Of a DNA stretch of 64,000 nucleotides, positions 30,678-39,729 are shown piece after piece; the first letter of the stretch is position 1, and each line of letters opens with the position of its first letter. The DNA comes from Paraburkholderia polaris (GTDB lineage Bacteria; Pseudomonadota; Gammaproteobacteria; Burkholderiales; Burkholderiaceae). The notes beneath the pieces were generated by a model. That model ran no database searches and was not told the DNA's origin. It worked only from the letters and a program-made list of their open reading frames with translations. A program made the position numbers and the translations under genes. Location of the stretch: positions 124,001 through 188,000 of the forward strand of contig NZ_JABBGJ010000007.1 in assembly GCF_012927345.1 (NCBI RefSeq), read 5' to 3'.

Positions 30678-30678
30678 C

Positions 30679-32652
30679 TCATCCCACATTCATCGGCAGC
30701 AGCACCATCTGTTTGCCATGCTGGTGCAGACGCGTCTGGATTTCCATCGGCGTGTGATTGTGCAGCCATCTGGTCAGGATATTCACCCGTTTGAAAATCA
30801 GTTTGCTGGCGAAGCAGACGCTGTTCGGGAATTCCTCCATGGTGATTCCGGTCAGTTTGATGAACTCTTCGACAGGATCGGTGCCGAAAGCGATCCGGTA
30901 TTCGGCGGCCATTCCGTGCCGGCGGCAGTGCGCCACATAATATTCCAGCGATGCCGAAATCGTTTGCCGCAAGCGCTCAAGGTGCTCCGTACCTTCATAG
31001 CTTTGCGCATCCACTTCACCGACCGCGAGAAATATCACATTCCTGAAGTGGTCCGGGAACAATCGGTTCACCCATAGCAGCGCATGCATGCTGGCCCCGC
31101 GGTGTTTGCCGACGAGCAGAATAGCGGTCGGCTGGGACGGATCGGGTTTGAGCGACGCAGCCGCGTCGTCGACCGCGGGCGGCGCGCCGGTAAAGAGGGC
31201 ATCTTCCTTCGCAATCAGCGCGCGGGTTTCGTTGTAATGCCGTTTGATGACGAAGCACAGCGCCACCACCGCACCGGTCACCAGCACCGTCAGCCAGCCT
31301 CCCGCCGTGAATTTTTCGATCAGTGTAATCACCAGCACGGTGCTGGTGACCGATAGGCCCAGCGCGGATAGCGCGAAGTGCGTCAGCCAGTTTTCGCCGT
31401 CACGGCGATGTTGCCACCAGTAAATGCACAGGCCCAGCAGGGAGAGACTGAACGTCAGGAACACGTTGATGCTGTACAGCACCACCAGGATCGACACGTC
31501 GCCGTGCGTCCAGATGAGGATGGCGAGGCTTGCGAGCCCCATCACGACGATGCCGTTCTGTCTGACGAGACGCGCTGACAGATCGCGGAAATGGCGCGGC
31601 ACCCACGAATCGGACGCCATGTTCGACAGCACGGCCGGCCCGTCCAGAAAGCCGGTCTGTGCGCCGACCAGCAGCAAACCGGCTTCGAAGGCCAGCACCG
31701 CTGCAAGCAGCGCATGCCGTGCGAACGCCGAGCCCAGCCCAAGATGATCGATGATGCTGCCGAATACCACCGCATTGAGCGTCTGACCTTCCACCGCCTG
31801 GGCATGCCACAACATGTACAGCAGGATGATGCCGCCGGCCGTGAATGCCAGCGACGTGGACATATAGAACATCGTCGTCCTGCCGTTCGGCACGCGCGGC
31901 TCGGCCAGCATGTTGACGTTGTTCGACACGGCTTCCAGACCGGTATAGGTGCCCCCGCCTAGCGAGAACGCTCGCATGAGCAATGCGGCCACCACCAGCG
32001 GTCCAACAGCGTGCGACATATCGCGTGCGTCGCCGATGGCGCCCGGCACGACGGCCGCCAGATGATCGCCGTGCACTGCCACGCCGTACACGATGAGACC
32101 GAGATGCAGCACCACGAAGCCGAGGAAGATCGGCAGCAACACCATGATCGACTCGCGCATGCCGCGAAAGTTGAGGCCTGTCATCAAGACGATGAGCGTG
32201 AGTTCGGTGGCGAGTTTGAACGCCTGCGCGCTCACCGGCAGCAAGCTGAAGAATGCATCGACGCCGCTTGCGAGCGACGTGGCGATGGTCAGCACGTAGT
32301 CGACCAGCAGCGCCGCGCCTGAAACCAGCCCTGGGTGCGGGCCCAATAGTGCCGTCGCTACGCGATAGCCGCCGCCACCGGTGGGAAACAACTGGATAAC
32401 CTGGTTATACCCGAGCGCGATGATGAAGACTGTCGCCGCGGTAGCCAGTGCGAGAAACACGGCAAGTGAGGTGTGCTGGCCGAGCGCCAGGAAGGCTTCT
32501 TCCGGCCCGTAGCATGACGATGACAACCCGTCGGCTCCGAGGCCTACCCAGGCCAGCAGCGGCGTGACTGCGATCGCGTGGCGAGTCCGGGGGTCGAGCG
32601 GATCCAGCGGCTTACCGACAATCAAACGCCAAAAATTAGCGAAGACGGTCAT
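30679..32652 (-). CDS. APC-superfamily permease, KimA/KUP-like (probable K+ importer)
   Basis: 657 residues: about 12 membrane helices in residues 1-475 and a cytosolic C-terminal domain of about 160 residues. IQLFPTGGGGYRVATALLG and GAALLVDYVLTIATSLASGVDAFFSLLP are the conserved helix 2-3 blocks of the YdaO/KimA-type APC transporters, and the tail (PTAILLVGKHRGASMHALLWVNRLFP) has a Usp-like fold pattern. KimA of Bacillus subtilis is a K+/H+ symporter in the KUP family. The location next to kdp supports K+ as substrate, but amino-acid transport cannot be excluded from sequence alone. Confidence 0.7.
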   Translation of the reverse strand: MTVFANFWRLIVGKPLDPLDPRTRHAIAVTPLLAWVGLGADGLSSSCYGPEEAFLALGQHTSLAVFLALATAATVFIIALGYNQVIQLFPTGGGGYRVATALLGPHPGLVSGAALLVDYVLTIATSLASGVDAFFSLLPVSAQAFKLATELTLIVLMTGLNFRGMRESIMVLLPIFLGFVVLHLGLIVYGVAVHGDHLAAVVPGAIGDARDMSHAVGPLVVAALLMRAFSLGGGTYTGLEAVSNNVNMLAEPRVPNGRTTMFYMSTSLAFTAGGIILLYMLWHAQAVEGQTLNAVVFGSIIDHLGLGSAFARHALLAAVLAFEAGLLLVGAQTGFLDGPAVLSNMASDSWVPRHFRDLSARLVRQNGIVVMGLASLAILIWTHGDVSILVVLYSINVFLTFSLSLLGLCIYWWQHRRDGENWLTHFALSALGLSVTSTVLVITLIEKFTAGGWLTVLVTGAVVALCFVIKRHYNETRALIAKEDALFTGAPPAVDDAAASLKPDPSQPTAILLVGKHRGASMHALLWVNRLFPDHFRNVIFLAVGEVDAQSYEGTEHLERLRQTISASLEYYVAHCRRHGMAAEYRIAFGTDPVEEFIKLTGITMEEFPNSVCFASKLIFKRVNILTRWLHNHTPMEIQTRLHQHGKQMVLLPMNVG

Positions 32653-32999
32653 GTCCCCTCCAGGCCTGTTAGCCGTGCCGGCGTGACTGATGTTTCTACG
32701 GGTTGAAGGGTTTGCGCCTCAGTGGCCCGGGCGTAAGGAGAATGACAAGTAGCGACCGCTGCTGCGATCGTCGGCAACCGACAACAAAAATGTAGGGCAG
32801 TTTTGCGTGATGTGCCAGTGGACTAAACCCGGGAATAAATGTGGTCAGGATATCGAAAGGAAGATCGGAAGACCTATAAGAAAATTTGCGTCGTGGCTTG
32901 ACGGGCTGCATTGAGGGCGTTGAGCCGCTGTTCAGCATCCCGCTCGCTGTGAACGAGGCGGCATGCTGAATACAGCAGCGTGACCTCACCAAAGCATGA
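32653..32999. other. Intergenic region with 3' stem-loop of the hydrolase gene
   Basis: The 347 bases contain the promoter side of the permease gene and, at 32931-32970, a strong hairpin on the minus strand: TTCAGCAT pairs with ATGCTGAA, continued by CCG/CGG and CTCG/CGAG around a small loop. It lies 30 bases after the stop of the hydrolase gene. No T-run follows, so it may protect the 3' end more than terminate. No gene is supportable here. Confidence 0.5.
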
Positions 33000-35180
33000 C
33001 TATTGACCTGTATAGCCCACGGGTGCTGTGTACTTGCCCTGTATCGCATTCGCGTTAGCCAGCACAACGTAAATCGGCGACTCGGTCAGCGTGAGATTCA
33101 CGACGCCGTTTGTGTAGGCCACCGAGCTGACATTGCCCATCATGTCGATGACGCTTACGTTGCCGCTCGTGCCGGTCGAGTTCACGGTCAATGCGTAGCT
33201 GGTGCTATAGGTCGAGCTGTATGTACCCGATGACGTTGGCCAGTACGAATTGTTGTGTGTCCACAGCGCCGCGATCACCGCCCCCGAGTTCAGTTGCTGG
33301 AACGCGTAGCCATAGACCATCGACGGAAGCCCGTTGAGGCGCCCGAGCGTTTGTGTGCCGTCTATGACGCGCGTCAGCGCGGCGAACGCAAGCGCTTCCG
33401 GTTTGGGGCTCAGATTCGTCGCGCCATATTGCCCCTGCGGATCGCTGAGATCGAAGAACGTACCGATGCCCACGTCCGCTGGATAGTCCGAGCCGTAGAA
33501 GAAGTAGGTGACCTGTGCGCCTTCGCCGAGCATGATCAAATGCGCGCGCAATGCGACGGCGGCCTGCCCGTATAGCTGGTTCGCCGGCGGATAGTTCGCC
33601 CCATAAGCGGCGCCGGCGTCGTAGGTGATGCCGAGCTCAGTCACCCACAGACGCATGTTCGGCTTGACCGTCTGCATTTCCGAACGCAATGACTTCATCT
33701 GCTGATCGAGCGCATTCGCGACATTCGCGGGATTCGGATCGGTGTCGTATTGTTCGGGAGGATGCCCTGCGAACGTGCCGGCGTTGTAATAGCCGTGTGT
33801 CGTTACACCGTCGATATATTTGCCGAGACCCAGCGGTGCGTAGGTGGCGAGATATCCTTGCGTACATTGCGCCGAGCAGTTTGCGGGAAAGACATTGGAC
33901 GTGCCCATCACGACCGCGTTCGAATCAGTCGAATGGAGGCCCGCATAGACGGCCGCGTACATCGCGACGAAATTGGCAGTCGAATCGACCCATTGAGGCT
34001 CCCACGTCACCTGGTAGTAGCTGTTTTGCTGATTGGGAAAATACTGCTGCCGGATCGCAGCGCTATCGGTGCCCACGCGCGCCATGTAGTTCTGGTAGTA
34101 GGTTTCATTCGTCGGTGCGTTGGTGTCGTCCTGAAACGCGCCCGTCGGACTGGCCCACGCGGGAATGCCGTCCAGCCTGATGAGGCGCATGATCTTGCCG
34201 TTCGTGTAGAACGGATCGAGATCTGATAAGGCCGGCGTCCACGTATTCGCTGCATTGGGCTCCATGGCGGACAGCTCCCGATCATCGATCGTTTGGGAGA
34301 TGCCAAGCGCTGTGAGCATCGGGCCGTTGTCGTTGAAACCCTGCATGCCGAAGCGGTGCTGTTCCTGGTGCGCGTAGCTGACCGCCGGTATCGTGCCGGA
34401 CAGGTTCGGCAAGATGCCGAAGGTGGCGATACCGCTCGGACGTGTGCCCGATTGGGGCAGCGTGCCACCCGCGTGCGACAGCGTCGCCGTGATGGCGAAG
34501 TAACCCGCCGCGGTACTCTGGCACGACAGAGTGCTGGTCCGCGTCCCGCTCGGCACGGCGAATGAGCCGCTGCCCTTGATGTTGCCCAGTTGATCCTGCA
34601 TCGACCAGACGACTGTGTCCGCTGATTTCGCCGTGGTGACGAACGACACCTGAAAGTTGCTGCCTCGATTGAAGAGGCGTGTGCCGTCGCTGCTCGGCGT
34701 GTCGGAGACGATCAGGCCTTGCGCGGCGCCTCCGGATGTTGTGGTCGGGGCTGCGCAGGCGATGGCGGTTGGTGTGGGTGTTGGTGTTGGTGTTGGTGTT
34801 GGCGTTGGTGTTGGCGTTGGTGTTGGTGTTGGTGTTGGTGTTGGTGTTGGTGTTGGTGTTGGTGTTGGTGTTGGCGTCGGTGCAGGCGTCGGTGCAGGCG
34901 CAGGTGTTGGCGTAGGCGTAGGCGTGGACGTCTTTTGAATCCAGCAGTACTTAGAAGCGCCGCGCGCCGGGTCGGTCCCAAAAGCGGCGTTGCTGCAACT
35001 CGTACCGTTTGTGAAAACCTTCGTCACATTCTTTGAGGTCGTGCTTGCGCCATAAAGCACCGACTTCGTCCCGGTGAAAGAGCAGAACGCGTTCTCGACC
35101 GCGCATTGCGTCCATGCCGCGTGAGCGCTTCCAACCATGATCCCGCCGACGGGCGCAAGCATTAGAAACGCGCGTTTCAT
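33000..35180 (-). CDS. Secreted clan GH-A-like glycoside hydrolase with Thr-Pro linker
   Basis: 726 residues. Signal peptide to about residue 21; a Cys-rich N-terminal domain of about 65 residues ([23 protein letters not shown] ... [18 protein letters not shown]), a type seen attached to secreted bacterial hydrolases; a Thr-Pro linker of about 55 residues (84-140); a beta domain (about 145-275); and a TIM-barrel-like domain. In the barrel, WEPQW places Glu394 as a candidate acid/base and LWVTELG places Glu515 as a candidate nucleophile, a spacing and context like clan GH-A (GH39/GH5-type) enzymes. A beta-sandwich tail (about 640-720) follows, as in GH39. Substrate unknown; probably exopolysaccharide or plant glycan. 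Stand-alone gene, divergent from the fimbrial operon. Confidence 0.7.
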   Translation of the reverse strand: MKRAFLMLAPVGGIMVGSAHAAWTQCAVENAFCSFTGTKSVLYGASTTSKNVTKVFTNGTSCSNAAFGTDPARGASKYCWIQKTSTPTPTPTPAPAPTPAPTPTPTPTPTPTPTPTPTPTPTPTPTPTPTPTPTPTPTAIACAAPTTTSGGAAQGLIVSDTPSSDGTRLFNRGSNFQVSFVTTAKSADTVVWSMQDQLGNIKGSGSFAVPSGTRTSTLSCQSTAAGYFAITATLSHAGGTLPQSGTRPSGIATFGILPNLSGTIPAVSYAHQEQHRFGMQGFNDNGPMLTALGISQTIDDRELSAMEPNAANTWTPALSDLDPFYTNGKIMRLIRLDGIPAWASPTGAFQDDTNAPTNETYYQNYMARVGTDSAAIRQQYFPNQQNSYYQVTWEPQWVDSTANFVAMYAAVYAGLHSTDSNAVVMGTSNVFPANCSAQCTQGYLATYAPLGLGKYIDGVTTHGYYNAGTFAGHPPEQYDTDPNPANVANALDQQMKSLRSEMQTVKPNMRLWVTELGITYDAGAAYGANYPPANQLYGQAAVALRAHLIMLGEGAQVTYFFYGSDYPADVGIGTFFDLSDPQGQYGATNLSPKPEALAFAALTRVIDGTQTLGRLNGLPSMVYGYAFQQLNSGAVIAALWTHNNSYWPTSSGTYSSTYSTSYALTVNSTGTSGNVSVIDMMGNVSSVAYTNGVVNLTLTESPIYVVLANANAIQGKYTAPVGYTGQ
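34768..34928 (-). repeat. Hexanucleotide repeat coding for the Thr-Pro linker
   Basis: About 160 bases of tandem GGTGTT/GGCGTT hexamers on the plus strand, reading as Thr-Pro pairs in the minus-strand hydrolase gene. The central part is almost pure; the edges are degenerate (GGTGCA, GGCGTA giving Ala-Pro and Thr-Pro). A six-base unit can expand or contract without changing frame, so linker length is likely to vary between strains. Confidence 0.9.
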
Positions 35181-35645
35181 TTCGGACTCCGCGAATCGAT
35201 GTCGTCAGAGATGCCTGCGCGTCAATTGAATGCGTCAAGGCAGTCTGAGCGTGATCACTGCTGAGGAACGAAGACAACGAGCTTTAGTTAAGTCGATTTG
35301 ACAGGCCTGTAACGGACAACAAGAAGCTCATTTCAGAAAAATCGGCTTGGTCGATCCTGCGTCGGTAGATATTCCCCGGTTCTTTCGTATTCGTATGAGT
35401 AAAAACGCAGCGTAGACGCACTTTTTCCAGCGGGCAGTGTCCGCCTAAGTAGTTTCTGCTTCAAAAAACGTCTGATTTAACAGCGTTTAAAACTTCTCAC
35501 GTCCCGCCTGACATTGCTTAACTGTCCATTTTTGCTGTCGTCCCGATAATTGCCCCCGGCGCGGTCGGTTTGAGCGCAACGCCATCGCTGAACCCGCCAC
35601 ACACAGTCTTTCAATACGACGCATTACTTACCAATCGGGATAATC
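35181..35645. other. Divergent promoter region, hydrolase / fimbrial operon
   Basis: 465 bases, AT-richer than the flanks between 35280 and 35560. No coding frame here is supported. It should hold both promoters; fimbrial operons of this kind often have long regulated leaders, but I cannot point to a specific site or an invertible element. Confidence 0.5.
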
Positions 35646-36191
35646 ATGAAATTCACGCGCTCAGGCGTTCTCGCTACGGCTATTGCTGCTGCCGCCGCCA
35701 TGCCGGCCGTCTCGCAGGCGGCGGACGGCACCATCACCTTCACCGGTCAGATCACCAGCCAGACCTGCACGATCAGCGGTAACGGCGGCGGCAAGAACTT
35801 TACCGTCACGCTGCCGACCGTCTCGACCTCGGCGCTCGCCACTGCCGGCACGACCGCAGGCCGCACACCGTTCAACATCGCACTGTCGAACTGCACGCCG
35901 AACTCGGGCAACGTATCGACCTATTTCGAACCGGGCGCCACGGTCGATACGACCACGGGGCAACTGATCAACGCCACGGGCACGGCAACCAACGTCGAAA
36001 TCGGCCTGCTCAATGGCGATAGCAGCGTCATCACGCTGGGTGCCGCTCAGGCTTCTCAGAACTCGAAGGCCGTCGCGCTGGCGAGCGGTGCGGCCACGCT
36101 CAAGTACTTCGCGCAATACGTGGCGACGAACGGCGCGTCGACGGCAGGTACCGTCAATACGACCGTCATGTACTCGATCGTCTACCAGTAA
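35646..36191 (+). CDS. Major fimbrial subunit (chaperone-usher pilin, FimA-like)
   Basis: 181 residues with signal peptide ending AVSQA. The mature protein begins with a donor-strand stretch (DGTITFTGQITSQTCTIS) and ends with the classic pilin C-terminus TVMYSIVYQ (beta-zipper motif with penultimate Tyr). Two cysteines (in QTCTIS and LSNCTPN) form the conserved disulfide. It polymerises on the cell surface by donor-strand exchange. First gene of the operon; a strong hairpin follows immediately, which should favour pilin over chaperone and usher expression. Confidence 0.92.
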   Translation: MKFTRSGVLATAIAAAAAMPAVSQAADGTITFTGQITSQTCTISGNGGGKNFTVTLPTVSTSALATAGTTAGRTPFNIALSNCTPNSGNVSTYFEPGATVDTTTGQLINATGTATNVEIGLLNGDSSVITLGAAQASQNSKAVALASGAATLKYFAQYVATNGASTAGTVNTTVMYSIVYQ

Positions 36192-36209
36192 AAATCAGAC
36201 GCTACGGGG

Positions 36210-36244
36210 TGGTGGCCGGCGCCCGGCAGAGGCGCCGGCCACCA
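36210..36244 (+). promoter_or_regulatory. Long stem-loop between pilin and chaperone genes
   Basis: A perfect 14-bp GC-rich stem (TGGTGGCCGGCGCC against GGCGCCGGCCACCA) with loop CGGCAGA lies 18 bases after the pilin stop. No T-run follows, so partial termination or protection of the pilin mRNA 3' end is more likely than full termination. Such hairpins set the high pilin-to-usher ratio in many fimbrial operons. Confidence 0.75.
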
Positions 36245-36292
36245 AGGAGATCAGAGCGAACTGCGAGTTCGCCACGTAATCAGGATAACGAA

Positions 36293-37057
36293 ATGGCAAT
36301 GCGAAATAAATTATCAAGGGCGATGACGATTTTCGCATTGTCATGGTGGGTGAGCAGCGCGTATGCGGGTGTCGTGATCAGCGGCACGCGCGTGATCTAT
36401 CAGGCAAAAGAGCGTGAAGTGACCGTCAAGCTCAGTAACGAAGGTGACGCACCGGCACTGGTGCAGGTGTGGCTCGACACGGGCAATCCGAATGCGATGC
36501 CGGACGAATCGAAGGTGCCGTTCACCTTGTCGCCGCCGCTTTTTCGCCTCGATCCGAAGAAAGGACAGAGCCTGCGCCTGATCTACACGCAGGAGCCCTT
36601 GCCGCAAGACAAGGAGTCGTTGTTCTGGCTCAACGTGCTTGAAGTGCCGCCGCGCGCGGCCGCCAGCGCTGCAGCGGACGATCCGAATTCGCTGCAACTG
36701 GCGTTCCGTTCGCGCATCAAGCTGTTCTTTCGCCCGGCGGGGCTGCCGGGTAGTGCGGACGAAGCGGCGGCGAAAGTCAGCTGGAAATTCGTGCGCAAAG
36801 ACAACGGCGCCTACGCACTCGAGGCGACCAATCCGACGCCTTATCACGTGACGTTCAGCAAGATCGTCGCGACCGAGAGCACAACGAGTTGGACCAGCGA
36901 CAAGGGCGGCATGGTCGACCCGGGCGCGAGCGCGGACTTCGACGTCGGCAACGTCGCGCCGCTCGCCGCCGTGCCGGCGCAGGTCGACTACACCTTCATT
37001 AACGACTACGGCGCCGGCGTCAACGGCAAAACGCTGCGCGACGAGACCCGCAAGTAA
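36293..37057 (+). CDS. Periplasmic fimbrial chaperone (PapD/FimC family)
   Basis: 254 residues: signal peptide to about AYA, then two Ig-like domains. GVVISGTRVIYQAKEREVTVKLSNEG is the N-terminal strand region with the Arg of the subunit anchor, FTLSPPLFRLDPKKGQSLRLIY the G1 donor-strand area, LFWLNVLEVPP and SRIKLFFRP the domain boundary with the second anchoring Lys, and YTFINDYGA the C-terminal block. It folds pilins and delivers them to the usher. ATG 36293 chosen; ATG 36299 is possible. Confidence 0.95.
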   Translation: MAMRNKLSRAMTIFALSWWVSSAYAGVVISGTRVIYQAKEREVTVKLSNEGDAPALVQVWLDTGNPNAMPDESKVPFTLSPPLFRLDPKKGQSLRLIYTQEPLPQDKESLFWLNVLEVPPRAAASAAADDPNSLQLAFRSRIKLFFRPAGLPGSADEAAAKVSWKFVRKDNGAYALEATNPTPYHVTFSKIVATESTTSWTSDKGGMVDPGASADFDVGNVAPLAAVPAQVDYTFINDYGAGVNGKTLRDETRK

Positions 37058-37059
37058 CC

Positions 37060-39729
37060 ATGCTCATCCGGGAACACTCTTCACGGCCGCGAGCCGGAAA
37101 CTGGTTCGCGCTCAGGCGCAGCCATGCTCTGATGCTCGGCGCGCTGGCCGCCTGGGGCACGGCCCCGGCGTTCGCCGACTCGACGATGCTTGCCGACGTG
37201 CAGTTCAACAGCGAGTTTCTGATGAAACCGAAAGGCCAAAGTGTCGACGTGTCGCGTTTCGAGCGTGGCAATCCGGTGCAGCCCGGCGAGTACACCGTCG
37301 ATCTCTACGTGAACGGAAACTGGATTGGTCACGACGCACTACGTTTCGTGGCACCGGAAGGCGTTGCGAACGCCGTGCCGTGTTTCAGCAAGGCGCTGAT
37401 CGAGCGACTCGGTCTGGACTTTTCGGCATTGTCGGACAAGGGCCGCGGCGAACTCGCGAAAGCCCAGGCGGGTGAATGCGCGAACCTCGCCGATCTCGTC
37501 GACGGTGCGTCGCAATCCTTCGATCTGTCCGATCTACGGCTCGATCTGAGCATCCCGCAGGCAGCGCTGCTGCGCAATCCGCAGGGCTACGTGAGCCCGG
37601 AATTCTGGGACGAAGGTGTGACCTCGGCCACCTTGGGCTACAACCTGAATTCGTTTCGCGTGACCGGCTCGGGGGCGGCGGGGGCGGCGGGGGCGTCGGG
37701 GTCGTCGAACACGCAAACCTATCTCGGCCTGAATAGCGGCGTCAATATTGGCAGTTGGCACTTCCGGCAGAATTCCGCGCTGACGTGGCAATCGAACGGA
37801 CCGCGCACGTATCAGAATATCGCGACCTACGTGCAGCACGATCTGCCGTCGATTCGCAGCCAGTTGACGCTCGGCGATGCCTTTACCGATGGCGCCGTTT
37901 TCGACAGCATCGGTATTCGCGGCGTGGAATTGGCGAGCGACGACCGCATGTTGCCCGACTCGCTGCGCGGCTATGCACCGCTGATTCGTGGCGTGGCGAT
38001 GACCAATGCGCGCGTGAGCGTCACGCAGAACGGCAACAAGCTGTACGAGACGACGGTCGCGCCGGGTGCATTCGAGATCAACGATCTGTACGCCACCGGC
38101 TACGGCGGCAATCTGCTCGTCACAGTCACGGAGGCCGACGGCAGTCAGCATAGTTTCTCGGTGCCCTATGCGTCGGTCGCGCAGTTGCTGCGTCCGGGCA
38201 TTACGCGCTTCAATGTCGCCGCTGGCCAGCTTCGCGATGCGCAGGTCAATCAACACGACAACCTGCTTCAGGGGACCGTGCAGCACGGTTTCAACAACGT
38301 CATCACCGGTTACGCGGGGACGATTGTTGCAGAGGGCTATCTCGCAGGGCTGCTCGGCGCGGCGGTCAACACGCCGTTGGGCGCGGTCGGGTTAGACGTG
38401 ACCGAGGCGCGCGCCAACATTCGCGGCGTGACCAACACCACCGGTCAGAGCGTGCGAATCAGTTACAGCAAGCTGGTGCCGGCCACCAACACGAACTTCA
38501 CCGTGGCTGCTTATCGTTATTCGTCGAGTGGTTTCTGGGCGTTGCGCGACGCCATGCTGGCGCGCAGCGCGGTTGCCGCGGGACAGGACCCGAGCGCGGT
38601 CGACCGTCAGCGCAATCAGGTCCAACTGACGATGAACCAGAGTTTCGGCAATGGCTGGGGCAATGCCTATGTAGTCGGTTCGACGCTCGATTACTGGAAC
38701 CGCGGCGGCACCACCACGCAATTCCAGATCGGTTACAACAACGTGTTGCGCGCAGTCGGCACCAACTTTAGCTACAACGTGTCGCTGTCGAGGCAGCGCG
38801 ACGGGCTGACCGGGCAGATGAATAACCAGCTCTTCGCGAGCGTCTCGATTCCCCTCGGCACCGGCCACCATGCGCCGACCCTGTCGACCAGCTTCACGCA
38901 CAACAGTCAGAGTGGTTCGTCCGAGCAGGCGATGCTGAACGGCTCGGCCGGTGTGGACAACGAATTCACCTATGGCGTGACGGCGAACCATGCGCCGGGC
39001 TCGAGTGCCGGCGGCGTGAACGGCCAGTACCGCAGTCCGTACGCAACGCTTGCAGCGAGCGCAAGCGGCGGCTCCGGCTACTCGCAAGTGTCGGCGGGCG
39101 TGACCGGCGCGATCGTGGCGCATCCGGGTGGCGTGACCTTTGCCAACGATCTGGGCGACACGATCGGTGTGGTGGAGGCGAAAGACGCGAAGGGTGCCCG
39201 CATCACCAATTCGTCCGGCGTGCGCATCGACAACTTCGGCTACGCGGTGATTCCGTATCTGACGCCGTATAGCCTGAACACGGTCGAGATCGATCCGAAG
39301 GGGATCCCGCTCGACGTCGAATTCAAGTCGACCAGCCAGCAGGTGGCGCCGCGTGCCAATTCGGTGGTGATGATTCACTTCGGCACGGTGACCGGCAGGG
39401 CGGCGGTGATCGCGGCTCGCTTGCCGAACGGCGCAGCGTTGCCATTCGGTGCGACGGTATACGACGCGAAGGGGCAGAGCGTCGGCGCGATCGGCCAGAA
39501 CAGCCGGATCTTCGTGCGCGGCGTGGCCGATGAGGGCGCGCTCACCGTGAAGTGGGGCGATGCCGCGGATGAACAGTGTGCCTTCGGCTACCACTTGCCG
39601 CCCAAGGGCGAAGACCGCGGCGCGTATGCGCACGGCGCGTATGCGCATATCGATGCCGTGTGCGGCGCGATAGCCGGCGTGGCGAACCAGGCAGCGGCGG
39701 GTTCGTCCGCTGGAGGAAATGCGCAATGA
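37060..39729 (+). CDS. Outer-membrane fimbrial usher (FimD/PapC family)
   Basis: 889 residues, the usual usher size: N-terminal chaperone-binding domain (VQFNSEFLMKPKGQSVDVSRFERGNPVQPGEYTVDLYVNG), a 24-strand barrel with plug (SLRGYAPLIRGVAMTNARVSVTQNGNKLYETTVAPGAFEINDLYATGYGGNLLVTVTEADG) and C-terminal domains (VPRANSVVMIHFGT-like block, LPFGATVYDAKGQSVGAIGQNSRIFVRG). A low-complexity GAAGAAGASGSS stretch (about 207-218) encoded by GGGGGCGGC repeats is unusual. It starts two bases after the chaperone stop and overlaps the next gene (ATGA at 39726). Confidence 0.95.
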   Translation: MLIREHSSRPRAGNWFALRRSHALMLGALAAWGTAPAFADSTMLADVQFNSEFLMKPKGQSVDVSRFERGNPVQPGEYTVDLYVNGNWIGHDALRFVAPEGVANAVPCFSKALIERLGLDFSALSDKGRGELAKAQAGECANLADLVDGASQSFDLSDLRLDLSIPQAALLRNPQGYVSPEFWDEGVTSATLGYNLNSFRVTGSGAAGAAGASGSSNTQTYLGLNSGVNIGSWHFRQNSALTWQSNGPRTYQNIATYVQHDLPSIRSQLTLGDAFTDGAVFDSIGIRGVELASDDRMLPDSLRGYAPLIRGVAMTNARVSVTQNGNKLYETTVAPGAFEINDLYATGYGGNLLVTVTEADGSQHSFSVPYASVAQLLRPGITRFNVAAGQLRDAQVNQHDNLLQGTVQHGFNNVITGYAGTIVAEGYLAGLLGAAVNTPLGAVGLDVTEARANIRGVTNTTGQSVRISYSKLVPATNTNFTVAAYRYSSSGFWALRDAMLARSAVAAGQDPSAVDRQRNQVQLTMNQSFGNGWGNAYVVGSTLDYWNRGGTTTQFQIGYNNVLRAVGTNFSYNVSLSRQRDGLTGQMNNQLFASVSIPLGTGHHAPTLSTSFTHNSQSGSSEQAMLNGSAGVDNEFTYGVTANHAPGSSAGGVNGQYRSPYATLAASASGGSGYSQVSAGVTGAIVAHPGGVTFANDLGDTIGVVEAKDAKGARITNSSGVRIDNFGYAVIPYLTPYSLNTVEIDPKGIPLDVEFKSTSQQVAPRANSVVMIHFGTVTGRAAVIAARLPNGAALPFGATVYDAKGQSVGAIGQNSRIFVRGVADEGALTVKWGDAADEQCAFGYHLPPKGEDRGAYAHGAYAHIDAVCGAIAGVANQAAAGSSAGGNAQ

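Noticed and set aside
34768..34928. Repeat array considered as a CRISPR
   Set aside because: The unit is a 6-base microsatellite inside a gene with no spacers.
34657..35036. Plus-strand frames rich in Val-Gly or Cys-Trp
   Set aside because: These are translations of the hexamer repeat on the wrong strand.
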